Source of the DNA: Halovivax sp.
Lineage (GTDB): Archaea > Halobacteriota > Halobacteria > Halobacteriales > Natrialbaceae
DNA: 23,103 nt
Reading direction: 5' to 3'
NCBI GenBank assembly: GCA_007119345.1
Contig: SKPV01000198.1
Location: 1-23,103 of the forward strand
Below, piece after piece: positions 8,201 to 15,897 of the stretch; position 1 is the first letter of the stretch, and every line of letters begins with the position of its first letter. A program made the position numbers and the translations under genes. The notes beneath the pieces are model-generated. The model did not search any database. It was given only the letters and a program-made list of their open reading frames with translations, and was not told the origin of the DNA.

Positions 8201-10475
8201 GTTCGCTCTGGACGATATCGCCGTCGTAGCGGGCCTCGACGTAGTACTCGACGTTGGCGACCGCGGAGTCGACGGTCAGCGTCTCGCCGTCACCGGCCAG
8301 GTCGTCGACGCCGAGGTCCGCCGTGCGTTCCTCGGCGACGGTCGCGGTGACCACGTCCGCGATCGGCTCGCCGCCTTGCCGGACGTACGGCGGGTCGTCC
8401 TCGCCGTCGGTCGCGACGTAGTCGAACTGGCCGTCGTCGTCGACGTCGTGGTAGGCGACGGCGACGAGGTCGTGCTGTCCCGGGCCGAGCGCGTCGTCGT
8501 CGAACTCGACGCCTGGAACGTCCGCGAACAGGGTCACCGTCACGTCCTCGTGGTCGCCGGGGTCGAGATACTCGGAGACGCCGATGACGCTGTCGACGCG
8601 CTCGCCGTCCTGCCAGCCCGCGTCGTGGACGGCCACGAAACCGCCCTCCGAGAGCGACACGTCGTCGATCGTTACCGCCGTGCCGTCGGTCGTCCGCTCG
8701 GCGGCGACGGTCACCGTCGCCTCGCCGTCGACGGTCTCTTCCTCCGCGGTCCGATCGACCGCGCTCGCGTCCGCGCGCTCTCGGACGTCCGCCTCGCGGT
8801 CGAGGCCGGCCTCGGCCGTCCCCCGGGTGGTGTCCGCGGCGGTGCGCTCGCCGATCCGCTGGACCTGCTCGACGGTGACCCGCTGGTCCTGAATCGCCTT
8901 CGCGACCGCCGGACAGGTCGCCGCGGCCGATCGCTGGATCTGGGCGACCGTCACGCGCTGCTCCTGGGCGGCCGACAGCGACCCCTTCGAGGCGCCGCGC
9001 GCGATCGCCTGCACCTGGTGGACGTTCACCGTCTGCGTCTGCTTTACGGCGCCTTTCGCCGCGCCTCGAGAGGCGGCCTGGATCTGTTTCACGTCGACGA
9101 TCTGGTGCTGCTTCGCCGACTCGACGGCGCCCAACGCGGCGCCGCGGGCCGCGTGCTGGACCTGGGTGACGTCCACCGTCTGCTTCTGGACGAGCGCGCC
9201 CTTCGCCGCGCCGTCCGCCGCGGACTGGATCTGCTCGATCGTGGCCTCCTGGCTCTGGTGGATCGCACCCGTCGCGGCGCCGCGGGCGGCTTTCTGGATC
9301 TGCGTGATCTCGACGTGCTGGATCTGCGTGATCGAGAGCGCGCCCTTCCCGGCCCCGCGGGCCGCGACCTGGGTCTGCTCGACCGTCACCGCCTGCTTCT
9401 GGTCGAGCGCGCCCTTCGCGGCGCCCATGGCGGCCTTCTGGACCTGCTTGATGGTCACCCGCTGTTCCTGGTCGATCGAGACGCGCTGTTCCTGCGTCCC
9501 CTCGAGGACGCCCGCAGCCGCCCCGGCGGCGGCGTGTTGGATCTGTTCGACGGTGATCTCCTGGCGCTGGGCGACGTGCTGGCGCGGGCTCGCCCGCTCG
9601 TCTTTCTTCGCGTCGAGCGCGCCGTGGGCCGCACCCTGGGCTGCCTCCTGGATCGGTCCGACGCGGTCGATCCCCTTCTCGCCGGCCGCGTGGGCGGCGC
9701 CGGCCGCGGCGCCGCGAGCCGCGCGCTGGAGCTGCTCGACGGTCACTTCCTGGCGCTGGTCGAGGGCGCCGTGGCTGGCGCCCCACGCGGCGTTTTGCAC
9801 CTGTTTCACGTCGGCCGTCTGGTGCTGGCTCAGTGCCCCGGCCGCACCGCCGAGCACCGTCTGCTGCAGCTGCGCGACGGACACCGACTGGTGCTGGACC
9901 GCCGCGTCCTCCTGGTGGTGAACCGCCGCGTCGTCGGGATACCGAGCCGCCGCGTCGTGGCCGGCTCGCTCGTCCTGCAGCAACGCGCCGTGGACCGCAC
10001 CGGTCGCCGCGCCCTGGATCTGCTCGACGGACGCGTCCTGGTACTGCGTCGTCGCCGCCACGGCGCCCGCCTTCGCGGCCATCCGTTGCGTCTGGGTGAC
10101 GGTCACGCCCTGCTCCTGGGCGAGTTCGATCCCCTTCTCGGCGCCGGTTATCGCGGCGTCGCGATCCGCATCGGAGCGCGAATCCGCCGGCGGGTCGTCG
10201 GCTCCCGGGTTCTCTTCGAACGTGACGATCTCGACTTCTTCGGCCGCGTCGACGCTCGAGACCGACGGACCGCCGGCCTCGGCGTTCGGGATCGCGTTCG
10301 CTCCGCCGACGGACGCCTCGGAGGCGATCGACTCCGACTGACTCGCCTCGTCGGGGCCGAGGGCGGGGCCACCGCCGACCGACAGTCCGGCGGCGCTCGC
10401 GAGCATACCCACGACGGCCGCGCCGACGAGCAACCCGAAGAGGACGCGTCTCGCCCGGGATGGGACCCGCCTCAT
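5280..10475 (-). CDS. Giant secreted modular protein: Gln/Ala repeats, DUF7282-like and CARDB-like domains
   Basis: The product is 1731 residues if it starts at ATG 10475. The start is chosen because it gives a signal peptide (MRRVPSRARR, then hydrophobic LFGLLVGAAVVGMLASAAG); the open frame continues to 10907 but encodes an Arg/Ser/Pro-rich stretch unlike halophile protein. The order is: signal 1-33; linker; about 17 repeats of 23-25 residues (120-547); a DUF7282-like domain (585-715, with LSEGGFVAVHD); five ~94-residue beta-rich repeats (716-1187); a second DUF7282-like domain (1188-1320); and four CARDB-like adhesion-type repeats (1321-1716). No C-terminal membrane anchor or PGF-CTERM motif is seen, so it is secreted or held non-covalently. 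Domain names are from memory of haloarchaeal surface proteins. The role is unknown; surface adhesion, matrix or envelope structure are plausible. A regulator gene lies divergently upstream. Confidence 0.8.
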   Translation of the reverse strand: MRRVPSRARRVLFGLLVGAAVVGMLASAAGLSVGGGPALGPDEASQSESIASEASVGGANAIPNAEAGGPSVSSVDAAEEVEIVTFEENPGADDPPADSRSDADRDAAITGAEKGIELAQEQGVTVTQTQRMAAKAGAVAATTQYQDASVEQIQGAATGAVHGALLQDERAGHDAAARYPDDAAVHHQEDAAVQHQSVSVAQLQQTVLGGAAGALSQHQTADVKQVQNAAWGASHGALDQRQEVTVEQLQRAARGAAAGAAHAAGEKGIDRVGPIQEAAQGAAHGALDAKKDERASPRQHVAQRQEITVEQIQHAAAGAAAGVLEGTQEQRVSIDQEQRVTIKQVQKAAMGAAKGALDQKQAVTVEQTQVAARGAGKGALSITQIQHVEITQIQKAARGAATGAIHQSQEATIEQIQSAADGAAKGALVQKQTVDVTQVQHAARGAALGAVESAKQHQIVDVKQIQAASRGAAKGAVKQTQTVNVHQVQAIARGASKGSLSAAQEQRVTVAQIQRSAAATCPAVAKAIQDQRVTVEQVQRIGERTAADTTRGTAEAGLDREADVRERADASAVDRTAEEETVDGEATVTVAAERTTDGTAVTIDDVSLSEGGFVAVHDAGWQDGERVDSVIGVSEYLDPGDHEDVTVTLFADVPGVEFDDDALGPGQHDLVAVAYHDVDDDGQFDYVATDGEDDPPYVRQGGEPIADVVTATVAEERTADLGVDDLAGDGETLTVDSAVANVEYYVEARYDGDIVQSELFEAGETVGNLTVDLDPPLEDDADVEVAIRAVEDGEDLEATDIEYTVEEAPVEPTAELVATDRTADGETLSVDRATADVDFYVETSYDGETVRSQPFDAGTAIENLTLELDPPLEADVDVNVSVRAAEDDAELAAEEIRYTVEVPIERTAELDVTDQTGQGETLTVDRASASEEYYVEASYDGEIVETEPFEANETVENLSLDLVPPLEADVDVTVAVKTTEDGEALETTVIEYVVEEEPVERAAELDAPDQTGEGETLTVDRVTADVEYVVEARYDGEAVATEPFEADETVQNLTLDLEPPIDDDVDVTVAVVAAADDEDLETTGIRYTVEEPVERTAELEVSDQAGDGETLTVERAFADEAFYVEARYGDEVVESQGFEADETVQNLTIDLEPPTEDDAVVEVSVRAAADGDPLATEEIEYALEEVPTAALTFPDQESDGATVIVESVELSEGGFVAVYEDGAVDAAAGEVDHGGILGVSERLDSGAHEDVELALYTDVPGAQFEAEALEPGEHDLVAVAHQDDTDTGEFEFVAMDGAEDAPYLDGDGDPVADRAQIAVTPEFAVSIVEAPESVEPGESIELGVEVTNRGTGAGEAPVVLDAGEQEGLADESVALGPGESTTLALSFDAPQDAGNVDLTVRIDDPDVAAPEDGSDAVTVPIEEPAAFAVTNVDAPEAVEAGEPIGVAAAIENVGDATGEQEVVLEVAGQQVASESIQLDGGEETTATFDVPTDEGDVGTLDVAVVTADDAAAASVTVEEPGEPAFGVTNLEVPQTVEAGEWIEVAAAIENVGDAPGEGEVALEVAGQTIAAEPVQLDAGQGTTVTFDVPTDEGDVGTLEVAVLTADDGASTSVAVEEPGEPAFAVTSLEAPQSVEAGASFEVVAEVTNEGEAAGEGEVTLDVGADQAVAADVFALEPGETGQLVVEVPTFGDDVGDLQLTVRTADDQASTTVEVTEPPGSVGSMVRSVGVT
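5328..6515 (-). repeat. Four CARDB-like repeats
   Basis: Four units begin near residues 1321, 1428, 1525 and 1621, each with SVEAGE (or a close variant), a following VTNxG or IENVGD strand-turn, and a DVPTDEGDVG-type loop. This is the pattern of CARDB domains, which are immunoglobulin-like adhesion modules common in archaeal surface proteins. Units two and three are the most alike. Confidence 0.7.
6915..8330 (-). repeat. Five ~94-residue beta-type repeats
   Basis: Five consecutive units share the core GETLTVDRA, YYVEASYDGE, a PFEADETVxNL turn, a DLDPPLEDD loop and a closing EYTVEE strand. They begin near residues 716, 812, 906, 1002 and 1098 of the giant protein. The repetition is clear, but I cannot name the family. 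Confidence 0.75.
8835..10118 (-). repeat. Gln/Ala-rich 23-25-residue protein repeat region
   Basis: About 17 degenerate tandem copies follow the pattern [VI]xVxQ[ILV]Q, then xAAxGAAxGAL, then a QxQ end. Each unit looks like a short beta strand with alternating Gln followed by a small-residue segment with glycine-zipper spacing. Units are diverged at DNA level, so this is an old, maintained protein repeat and not a recent DNA expansion. The segment has few acidic residues and several Lys/Arg, unlike the rest of the protein. Confidence 0.85.
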
Positions 10476-11192
10476 CGGCGATCGGTGACGGCGGGTCGGA
10501 GGGCGTTCGCCGGCGAGGCGAGCGCTTCGCGCCCTGACGTCCTCGTTTTGCGCGGTACTTCGGGCACCGTACAGGAGTGAATCATCCCGCGGGAAGACCG
10601 CCAGACCGGTCAAAAACGACCCCGATCGTTCGGTCGGGTAACCGTCCGTTCGGTCACAAGTGTCCAGATCCCTGGAGCCGGCGGGATCGACCGGTTCGCA
10701 TTCCTGCCGCCGCGCGGGAGGGGACGGCCGCCGCGAGTATGGGGACGGTCGAATCGTCGCCAGGTCCAGAGGGGCGGGTCCGCTCGCCAGGACCCGTCGC
10801 GAGGAAAACGCCGAAGGCGACGTCGCCGAGACCGAGCTCGCGATCACGGTCGCAGAGACTCTCGCTGGCGGTCGCCGACAGCCGCTCGGGCGGACGCCAT
10901 CGTTCATAGAACGTTCGGGATCGATTCTCCAACCGCAGGGACGCGTTCTCCCGCGCTCGGGACCGTTTCGGCGGACCGTAATTCGTCGTTCCTGGCGGGC
11001 GGCTTACGAAGTAACATCAGATTGACGGTCGCCGCGCGGCTGGATCGGGCCGGTTGCGATGGGACGGGCGGCGGCGATCGCGGTCCTCGACCGGCGGCTC
11101 CTCGGTCCGAACGTCAGTGGGCGTGAGGGAAGCGGGACGGACCGTCACTCGGCTGAATCTAAACGGATAGATGGCGAAGGATCGCCCGGTAA
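10476..11192. other. Long gene-poor divergent intergenic region
   Basis: Over 700 bases lie between the giant secreted-protein gene and the regulator promoter. Every open frame here gives Arg/Ser/Pro-rich translations unlike haloarchaeal protein. It contains two direct CGTTCGGTC copies near 10630-10655 and no clear TATA box near the giant gene's start. Such a length leaves room for regulatory sites or an unrecognised RNA, but I see no specific one. Confidence 0.5.
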
Positions 11193-11208
11193 CATCCCTT
11201 AAAATATT
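11193..11208 (+). promoter_or_regulatory. TATA promoter of the REC-GAF-HTH_10 regulator
   Basis: CATCCCTTAAAATATT is the most AT-rich stretch in this part of the window. The TATA-like box at 11199-11208 lies about 65 bases ahead of the ATG at 11270, which predicts a leader near 40 bases. That leader would contain the inverted repeat at 11240-11257. Confidence 0.65.
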
Positions 11209-11239
11209 AGTAGCCCCGAGACAGTGAGTCGACAACGAC

Positions 11240-11257
11240 CGATCGGACGGCCGATCG
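11240..11257. repeat. Inverted repeat in the regulator's leader
   Basis: CGATCGG and CCGATCG form a perfect 7-bp inverted repeat around ACGG, placed between the TATA box and the start codon. It could be an operator, possibly for autoregulation, but CGATCG is frequent in such DNA and chance is possible. Confidence 0.35.
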
Positions 11258-11269
11258 CACGCAGGAACC

Positions 11270-13387
11270 ATGACCGACGCCGTCTCCGTCCTCCTCGTCG
11301 ACAACGAGCCCAGTTTCGCCGAGCTCGCGGCCGAGATGCTCGTCCGCGTCGACGACACGCTCGACGTCACGACCGTCACGAACGCGGACGAGGCGCTGGG
11401 AACCGTCGAGAAGTCGACGGTCGAGTGCATCGTCAGCGACTACGACATGCCGGGAATGAACGGACTCGAGCTCCTCGAGGCGGTCCGGACCCGGAACGAG
11501 GACCTGCCGTTCATCCTCTTTACGGGCAAGGGTAGCGAGGAGATCGCCAGCGAGGCGATCGCCGCCGGCGTCACCCAGTACCTCCAGAAGAAATCCGGGC
11601 GCGAACAGTACACGCTGTTGGCGAACCAGATCCGCAACGCGGTCTCCCAGTACCGCACGGAGACCGAGCTGCGCGAGAGCGAGCGCCGCCACGAGCGGAC
11701 CCTGACGGTCCTCCACGAGACGACCCGCGACCTGATGCGAGCGGGGACGAAAGAGGAGATCTATCGGGCGGCCGTCGACACCGCCGGCGACATCCTCGAC
11801 GTGCCGATCGTCGCCACCTACGGCTTCGATCCGACGGACGGCGTGCTCAGATACGCGGCCGCGACGGAGCGGACGGCGGAGGCCCTCGATCCGGAGCGCA
11901 GCTTCGAGCGCGGCGAGGGGCTCGTCTGGGAGGCATTCTCGGGAGGTGAAGCCGCCTACTACGAGGACGTGCGCGCCGAGATCGAGGGCGATCCGGAGAC
12001 GCTCAGCCGCAGCGAGGTGATCGTCCCCCTCGGCACCCACGGCGTGCTCGTCGCCGGGAGCGAGCAGGCCGGCGGCTTCGACGAGACGATGATCGAGCTG
12101 ATCCAGATTCTCGCGGCGAACACCGAAGCCGCCCTCGACCGCGCCGAACGCGAGCAGCTGCTTCGCGAGCACGACCGCACCCTTACGCGCAAGAACGAGG
12201 AACTCACCCGGCTCAACCACACCAACGAGCTCGTCAGGGAGATCACGCGCGGCGTCGCGCAGGCGACGACCCGCGAGGAGATCGAACGGACCGTCTGCGA
12301 GCGCCTCACCGACGCGGAACGATACCTCTTCGCCTGGATCGCCCCCGAGCGGGATCCGTCGGCGCCGAAGTCCGGGGCGGCCGTCGACGCCACCTACGTC
12401 GACCGGATCCGCGACGACGGCGAGGCGGCCCCCGAGGCACGCCTGGTCCGGCGAGCGCTCGCGGACGAGCGCGTTCACGTCGTGCGGAACGTCCTCGACG
12501 ACCGGGAGTGGGAGCCCCGCCGGGCGGAGGCGCTGACCCACGGCTTTCAGACCGTGATCGCGGTTCCGCTGACCGGCCGCGAGCGCCGGTACGGCGCGCT
12601 CGTCGTCCACGCGGTGGCGACCGACGCCGTCACGGAGAGCGAGCGCGAGGTGCTCGCGGAACTGGGCGAGACCATCGGCCACGCGATTCGGTCGGTCGAG
12701 CGCACGCGCGCGATGGTAACGGACGAGCGGGTCGAACTCGAGCTCGCCTGCGCCGACGAACGTCTCCTGTTGAATCGACTCTCGATCGCGGCCGACGGGC
12801 CGGTCACGCTGGCGGGGATCCTCGAGCGCGAACAGGGGCGCGTCGTCTGCTTCGTCGGCGTCGACGACCCGCCGCTCGACGAGCTGGTGGCGCTCGACGA
12901 CGCGTGGACCGCCGTCGACCGCGTATCCGTCGTCTCCGAGAGCGACGACGCGGCGCTGCTCGAGGTGAGTGTCGAGACGACGCCGTTTCTCGAGGTCTGT
13001 CGCGAGTACGACGCGCGAGTGCTCGACGCGGAGTCCGTCGAGGGGACCGCGACCGTCACGCTCCAGGTTCCCCAGCGGGTCGACGCCCGATCGCTCGTCG
13101 AGACGATCCGGGACGGCTACCCCGACACGGAGCTCGCGGCGCGGCGGGAGACGAGTCGGCGACGCCCGACCGGGCGACTCGACCGACAGGTCGAGGAGCG
13201 CTTGACGGCGAAGCAGTTCGAGGCGCTCCAGGCCGCCCACTACAGCGGCTTTTTCGACTGGCCGCGCGAGAGCACCGGCGAGGAGCTCGCGGCGACGCTC
13301 GACGTCTCGCCGCCGACGTTTCACTACCACCTGCGCGCCGCCGAGCGCAAGCTGGTCGATCTGGCGCTCGAAGGAAGGTCTAATTAA
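11270..13387 (+). CDS. REC-GAF-GAF-HTH_10 regulator (bacterio-opsin-activator type)
   Basis: This 705-residue protein is a cytoplasmic one-protein sensor-regulator. Residues 5-110 are a receiver domain with acidic D11, phosphoacceptor D57 in SDYDMPGMNG, switch T85 and Lys near 107-108. A GAF-like sensor spans about 145-295, a coiled linker 295-320, and a second GAF-like domain 320-480. The bacterio-opsin-activator-associated region spans 490-630. The end (645-700, LTAKQFEALQAAHYSGFF) is the HTH_10 DNA-binding domain typical of haloarchaeal Bat proteins. No kinase domain is present, so D57 must be phosphorylated by a separate histidine kinase not seen here. It has its own TATA box and faces away from the giant secreted-protein gene, an obvious candidate target. 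The ligands of the GAF domains cannot be read from sequence. Confidence 0.9.
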   Translation: MTDAVSVLLVDNEPSFAELAAEMLVRVDDTLDVTTVTNADEALGTVEKSTVECIVSDYDMPGMNGLELLEAVRTRNEDLPFILFTGKGSEEIASEAIAAGVTQYLQKKSGREQYTLLANQIRNAVSQYRTETELRESERRHERTLTVLHETTRDLMRAGTKEEIYRAAVDTAGDILDVPIVATYGFDPTDGVLRYAAATERTAEALDPERSFERGEGLVWEAFSGGEAAYYEDVRAEIEGDPETLSRSEVIVPLGTHGVLVAGSEQAGGFDETMIELIQILAANTEAALDRAEREQLLREHDRTLTRKNEELTRLNHTNELVREITRGVAQATTREEIERTVCERLTDAERYLFAWIAPERDPSAPKSGAAVDATYVDRIRDDGEAAPEARLVRRALADERVHVVRNVLDDREWEPRRAEALTHGFQTVIAVPLTGRERRYGALVVHAVATDAVTESEREVLAELGETIGHAIRSVERTRAMVTDERVELELACADERLLLNRLSIAADGPVTLAGILEREQGRVVCFVGVDDPPLDELVALDDAWTAVDRVSVVSESDDAALLEVSVETTPFLEVCREYDARVLDAESVEGTATVTLQVPQRVDARSLVETIRDGYPDTELAARRETSRRRPTGRLDRQVEERLTAKQFEALQAAHYSGFFDWPRESTGEELAATLDVSPPTFHYHLRAAERKLVDLALEGRSN

Positions 13388-13648
13388 TTAGTGTTGGGTT
13401 TCGGACATACACAAACGGTTAGAAGGTATTTTTAACATCCCGCAGTCCATACCAACGGGTGGCGATTCGAAGCGGACTGTCGCCACCCACCCCCCACCCC
13501 CCAATCCCTTACTGTCGACCCCCACCCGACAGCGGTCAGCACGTCCGGCGGTAGACGGCGCGTGACGCTCCCATCCCTGCGGCGGCGCGTGACGCTCCCA
13601 GAATACCCATCTCGAGGCCGGCGTTCGCACCCGCGATCCGCCGAGTGA
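13388..13648. other. Intergenic region with possible terminator and an 18-bp direct repeat
   Basis: Directly after the regulator stop come an AT-rich TAATTAATTA stretch and a T-run at 13429-13433 (GGTATTTTTAAC) that could end transcription, or act as a TATA box in either direction. A C-rich tract follows. The sequence CGGCGCGTGACGCTCCCA occurs at 13556-13573 and again at 13583-13600. A minus-strand frame across it gives an 80-residue, low-acid peptide that I do not consider a gene. Confidence 0.45.
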
Positions 13649-14380
13649 TCACTCCCAATCGATCCAGTCCAACTCCCAGCCCCGGCGCCGGTCGGCCCGC
13701 CGGCGCGCGTATTCGACGTCCTCGCGGGCGGTCCGGTTGCGTTCGATCGCGCCCGTCTGCTCGCCGTCGACGAGCAGCGGGTCGAACGAGACGCGTCCCA
13801 GTTCCTCCCTCGAGCCCTCCGCGGAAACGACGGCGAGGTGCTGTCGGTGCGCGCCGAGCGGGATCACGAGCCGGCCGCCGGGAGCCAGTTGTTCCAGGAG
13901 GGGGCGCGGCGGCTCGACGGCCGCGGCCTCGACGAGAATCCGATCGAAGGGCGCGTACTCGGGAAGTCCGCGGGAGCCGTCCCGACAGTCGATGAGGACG
14001 CCCTCGTAGCCGGCGCCCGCGAGGTTCTCGCGGGCCGCGTACACCGCCGGCCGGGCGATGTCGACGGCGTGGACGTTCGTCTCGCCGGCGAGCTCGGCGG
14101 CGACGGCCGCGGTGTAGCCTACCCCGGCGCCGACGACGAGCACCGAGTCGCCCGGCTCCGGCGAGAGCGCCTGGAGCAGCCTGGCGGCGACGCTGGGCGA
14201 GAGGACGCGCGTTCCGAGCACCTCGTGATCGCGGTCCGCGTAGGCCGTCCGCCGGTCGTCGACGAACTCGTGTCGAGGAACCTCCCGCATCGCGACCGCG
14301 ACGGCGTCGTCCCGGAGGACCGCCTTCGTCTCGTGCTGGAGGCTGTCGACCATGTCCTCCCGGAGCACCGCGGGATCCAT
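13649..14380 (-). CDS. Divergent PCMT-family methyltransferase (paralogue)
   Basis: This 243-residue protein has the SAM-binding fold of protein-L-isoaspartate O-methyltransferases: VLVVGAGVGY (80-89, motif I) and the late APGGRLVIPLG block (about 166-176). The N-terminal VPRHEFV block (34-40) is also kept. The PCMT substrate motif, SAPHMVA in the neighbouring paralogue, is replaced by LSPSVAARLL (60-69), so its substrate may not be isoaspartyl protein. The ATG at 14380 is chosen because the open extension to 14521 is Arg-rich and unlike halophile protein. It lies 153 bases behind the canonical pcm on the same strand; tandem PCMT-like pairs are known in haloarchaea. Confidence in the family is high, in the reaction moderate. 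Confidence 0.85.
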   Translation of the reverse strand: MDPAVLREDMVDSLQHETKAVLRDDAVAVAMREVPRHEFVDDRRTAYADRDHEVLGTRVLSPSVAARLLQALSPEPGDSVLVVGAGVGYTAAVAAELAGETNVHAVDIARPAVYAARENLAGAGYEGVLIDCRDGSRGLPEYAPFDRILVEAAAVEPPRPLLEQLAPGGRLVIPLGAHRQHLAVVSAEGSREELGRVSFDPLLVDGEQTGAIERNRTAREDVEYARRRADRRRGWELDWIDWE

Positions 14381-14533
14381 ACCCGCGCTATCCGGTCGAC
14401 GGTAATCAATGGCGCGCTTGCGCGGATTCGCCCGACGGCGTCGTGGCGTCGCGAGGTGGGCTCGACCGACCGGTCGTCGTGTCGGTGGGTCCGCGCGCGG
14501 CTTCCCGTATCGCCGGATCACGCCGCCGAGGGG

Positions 14534-15187
14534 TCATCCGCGCATGCGGACGAACCTGACCGCCCCGTGCTCGCTCCGGTCGAGGCCCCCGTCCGATCGC
14601 TTGTCCGCGTGCACGAGCGTCTGGGCCGCGGTCCCGATCGGGGCGAGCAGCCGACCGCCATCGCTGACTTGCTCGACCATCTGGGCGGGGAAGTCGGTGG
14701 CCGCGCAGGTCAGGTAGGCCGCGTCGTACGGCGCGCGTTCCGGCCAGCCCTCGCGGCCGTCCCCGGCGCGGACGCCGATGTCCTCGTAGCCGAGTTCCGC
14801 GAGCGTCTCGCGGGCCGACTCGGCGAGCGCCTCGCCGTACTCGACGCTGCAAACGTGTTCGGCCCCGACGAGTTCGGCCGTCACCGCCGCGTGGTAGCCA
14901 CAGCCGGTGCCGATCTCGAGCACCCGATCGCCCGGATCGAGCTCGAGGAGGTCGGCCATGATCGCGACCATGTGCGGCGCGCTGATCGTCTGGCCGTCGC
15001 CGATCGGGAGCGGCCGGTCCTCGTAGGCGCTCGCCCGTCGACCCTCGGGGACGAACTCGTGGCGAGGGACGGCCGCCACCGCCTCGAGGACCCGGTCGTC
15101 GTCGACGCGGCGAGCCAGCCGCTCGGTCATGCGCTCGCGAGCCGCCTCGAAGTCGGCGTCGCCGTCGTCGGAGCCGAAGAACCTCAT
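14534..15187 (-). CDS. pcm: Protein-L-isoaspartate O-methyltransferase
   Basis: This 217-residue cytoplasmic enzyme uses SAM to methylate abnormal L-isoaspartyl residues so that they can revert to aspartate, a protein-repair reaction. All family signatures are present: VPRHEFVPE (40-48), the substrate-binding GDGQTISAPHMVA (63-75), the SAM motif VLEIGTGCGYHAAV (89-102) and DGGRLLAPIG near residue 180. It lies 28 bases downstream of the zinc-finger gene and probably shares its transcript, with the divergent paralogue further downstream. This order, with an HVO_0476-type protein next to pcm, matches my memory of Haloferax volcanii. Confidence 0.95.
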   Translation of the reverse strand: MRFFGSDDGDADFEAARERMTERLARRVDDDRVLEAVAAVPRHEFVPEGRRASAYEDRPLPIGDGQTISAPHMVAIMADLLELDPGDRVLEIGTGCGYHAAVTAELVGAEHVCSVEYGEALAESARETLAELGYEDIGVRAGDGREGWPERAPYDAAYLTCAATDFPAQMVEQVSDGGRLLAPIGTAAQTLVHADKRSDGGLDRSEHGAVRFVRMRG

Positions 15188-15215
15188 GGATTCGACGGGA
15201 TTCGGGGTCGCGGAC

Positions 15216-15875
15216 TCACCAGGCGGACCAGGCCGAGGACGTCTCGTCCCAGGCGTAGACGCGCTTCGCGTCTTTCGCGAGGACGACGTCGCCGTCCATC
15301 TCGTAGCGGTCGCGGTCGTAGCCCCGGGCGTCGTCGCGGACGACGACGGCGTCGATCGTGAACTCGTCGTCGCCGAACGTCTCGGTCGAGTCCACCTCGA
15401 GCTCGTAGTCGCCGGGGACGCGGATCGTCGTGCTGCGACTGTCCTCGCGGGAACCGTCCTCCGGGTGGATGGTGACGTTGACCGCCACGTTGTCGACTTC
15501 CCGCGTCCAGACGGTCTCGATCTCCTCGGCCGGCGCCTCCTCGACGCGGCGCTGCTCGCCGACCTCCACGCTGGTCACGCGCACCGTCGCCAGCACCGCC
15601 TCCGTCTCGAGGAGGAACTCGTCGCCCTCGGCGACGGTCTCGGCTTCGGGCGTCGTCACGTTCGCGGTGAAGGACTCGCCGCCCTGCGAGACGACGACGT
15701 CGAGGGTGACCTCCCGCTCGTCCGCGGGCTGAACCTTGTGGACGTGGCCGCACTCCGAACAGCGAACCGTCACCGAGCCGCCGCCCGGCGAGAGGACCTC
15801 GTGGACCGTCTCGAGTTCCGGCGAACACGACGGGCACGGAACCGCGAGGCGGTCCTGTTCCTGCGTATCACTCAT
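15216..15875 (-). CDS. HVO_0476-type zinc-finger protein
   Basis: This 219-residue protein has an N-terminal zinc ribbon, CPSC (C14, C17) and CSEC (C39, C42), followed by an acidic beta-rich region. The middle of the protein (50-120) resembles a small beta-barrel. The family is restricted to archaea, occurs next to pcm in haloarchaea, and has no established function that I know of; nucleic-acid or protein binding is a guess from the zinc ribbon. The ATG at 15875 lies 28 bases from a TATA-like TTTTAC, so the transcript is probably leaderless. An overlapping frame starting at 15837 is a shadow. Confidence 0.85.
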   Translation of the reverse strand: MSDTQEQDRLAVPCPSCSPELETVHEVLSPGGGSVTVRCSECGHVHKVQPADEREVTLDVVVSQGGESFTANVTTPEAETVAEGDEFLLETEAVLATVRVTSVEVGEQRRVEEAPAEEIETVWTREVDNVAVNVTIHPEDGSREDSRSTTIRVPGDYELEVDSTETFGDDEFTIDAVVVRDDARGYDRDRYEMDGDVVLAKDAKRVYAWDETSSAWSAW

Positions 15876-15897
15876 GGCCGGCGATACACGCTACGCG

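Noticed and set aside
5580..10580. 1666-codon open frame on the plus strand, antisense to the giant secreted protein
   Set aside because: Its translation is rich in Arg, Leu, Asp, Val and Gly with no domain, and it mirrors the codon bias of the minus-strand gene. Long antisense frames are normal at this GC content.
10476..10907. In-frame N-terminal extension of the giant protein by 144 residues
   Set aside because: The extension is Arg/Ser/Pro-rich, unlike halophile protein, and would bury the signal peptide that begins at 10475.
13388..13630. 80-residue minus-strand ORF after the regulator
   Set aside because: Its composition is Arg/Gly-rich and non-acidic, it is driven by the 18-bp DNA repeat, and no start signal is visible.
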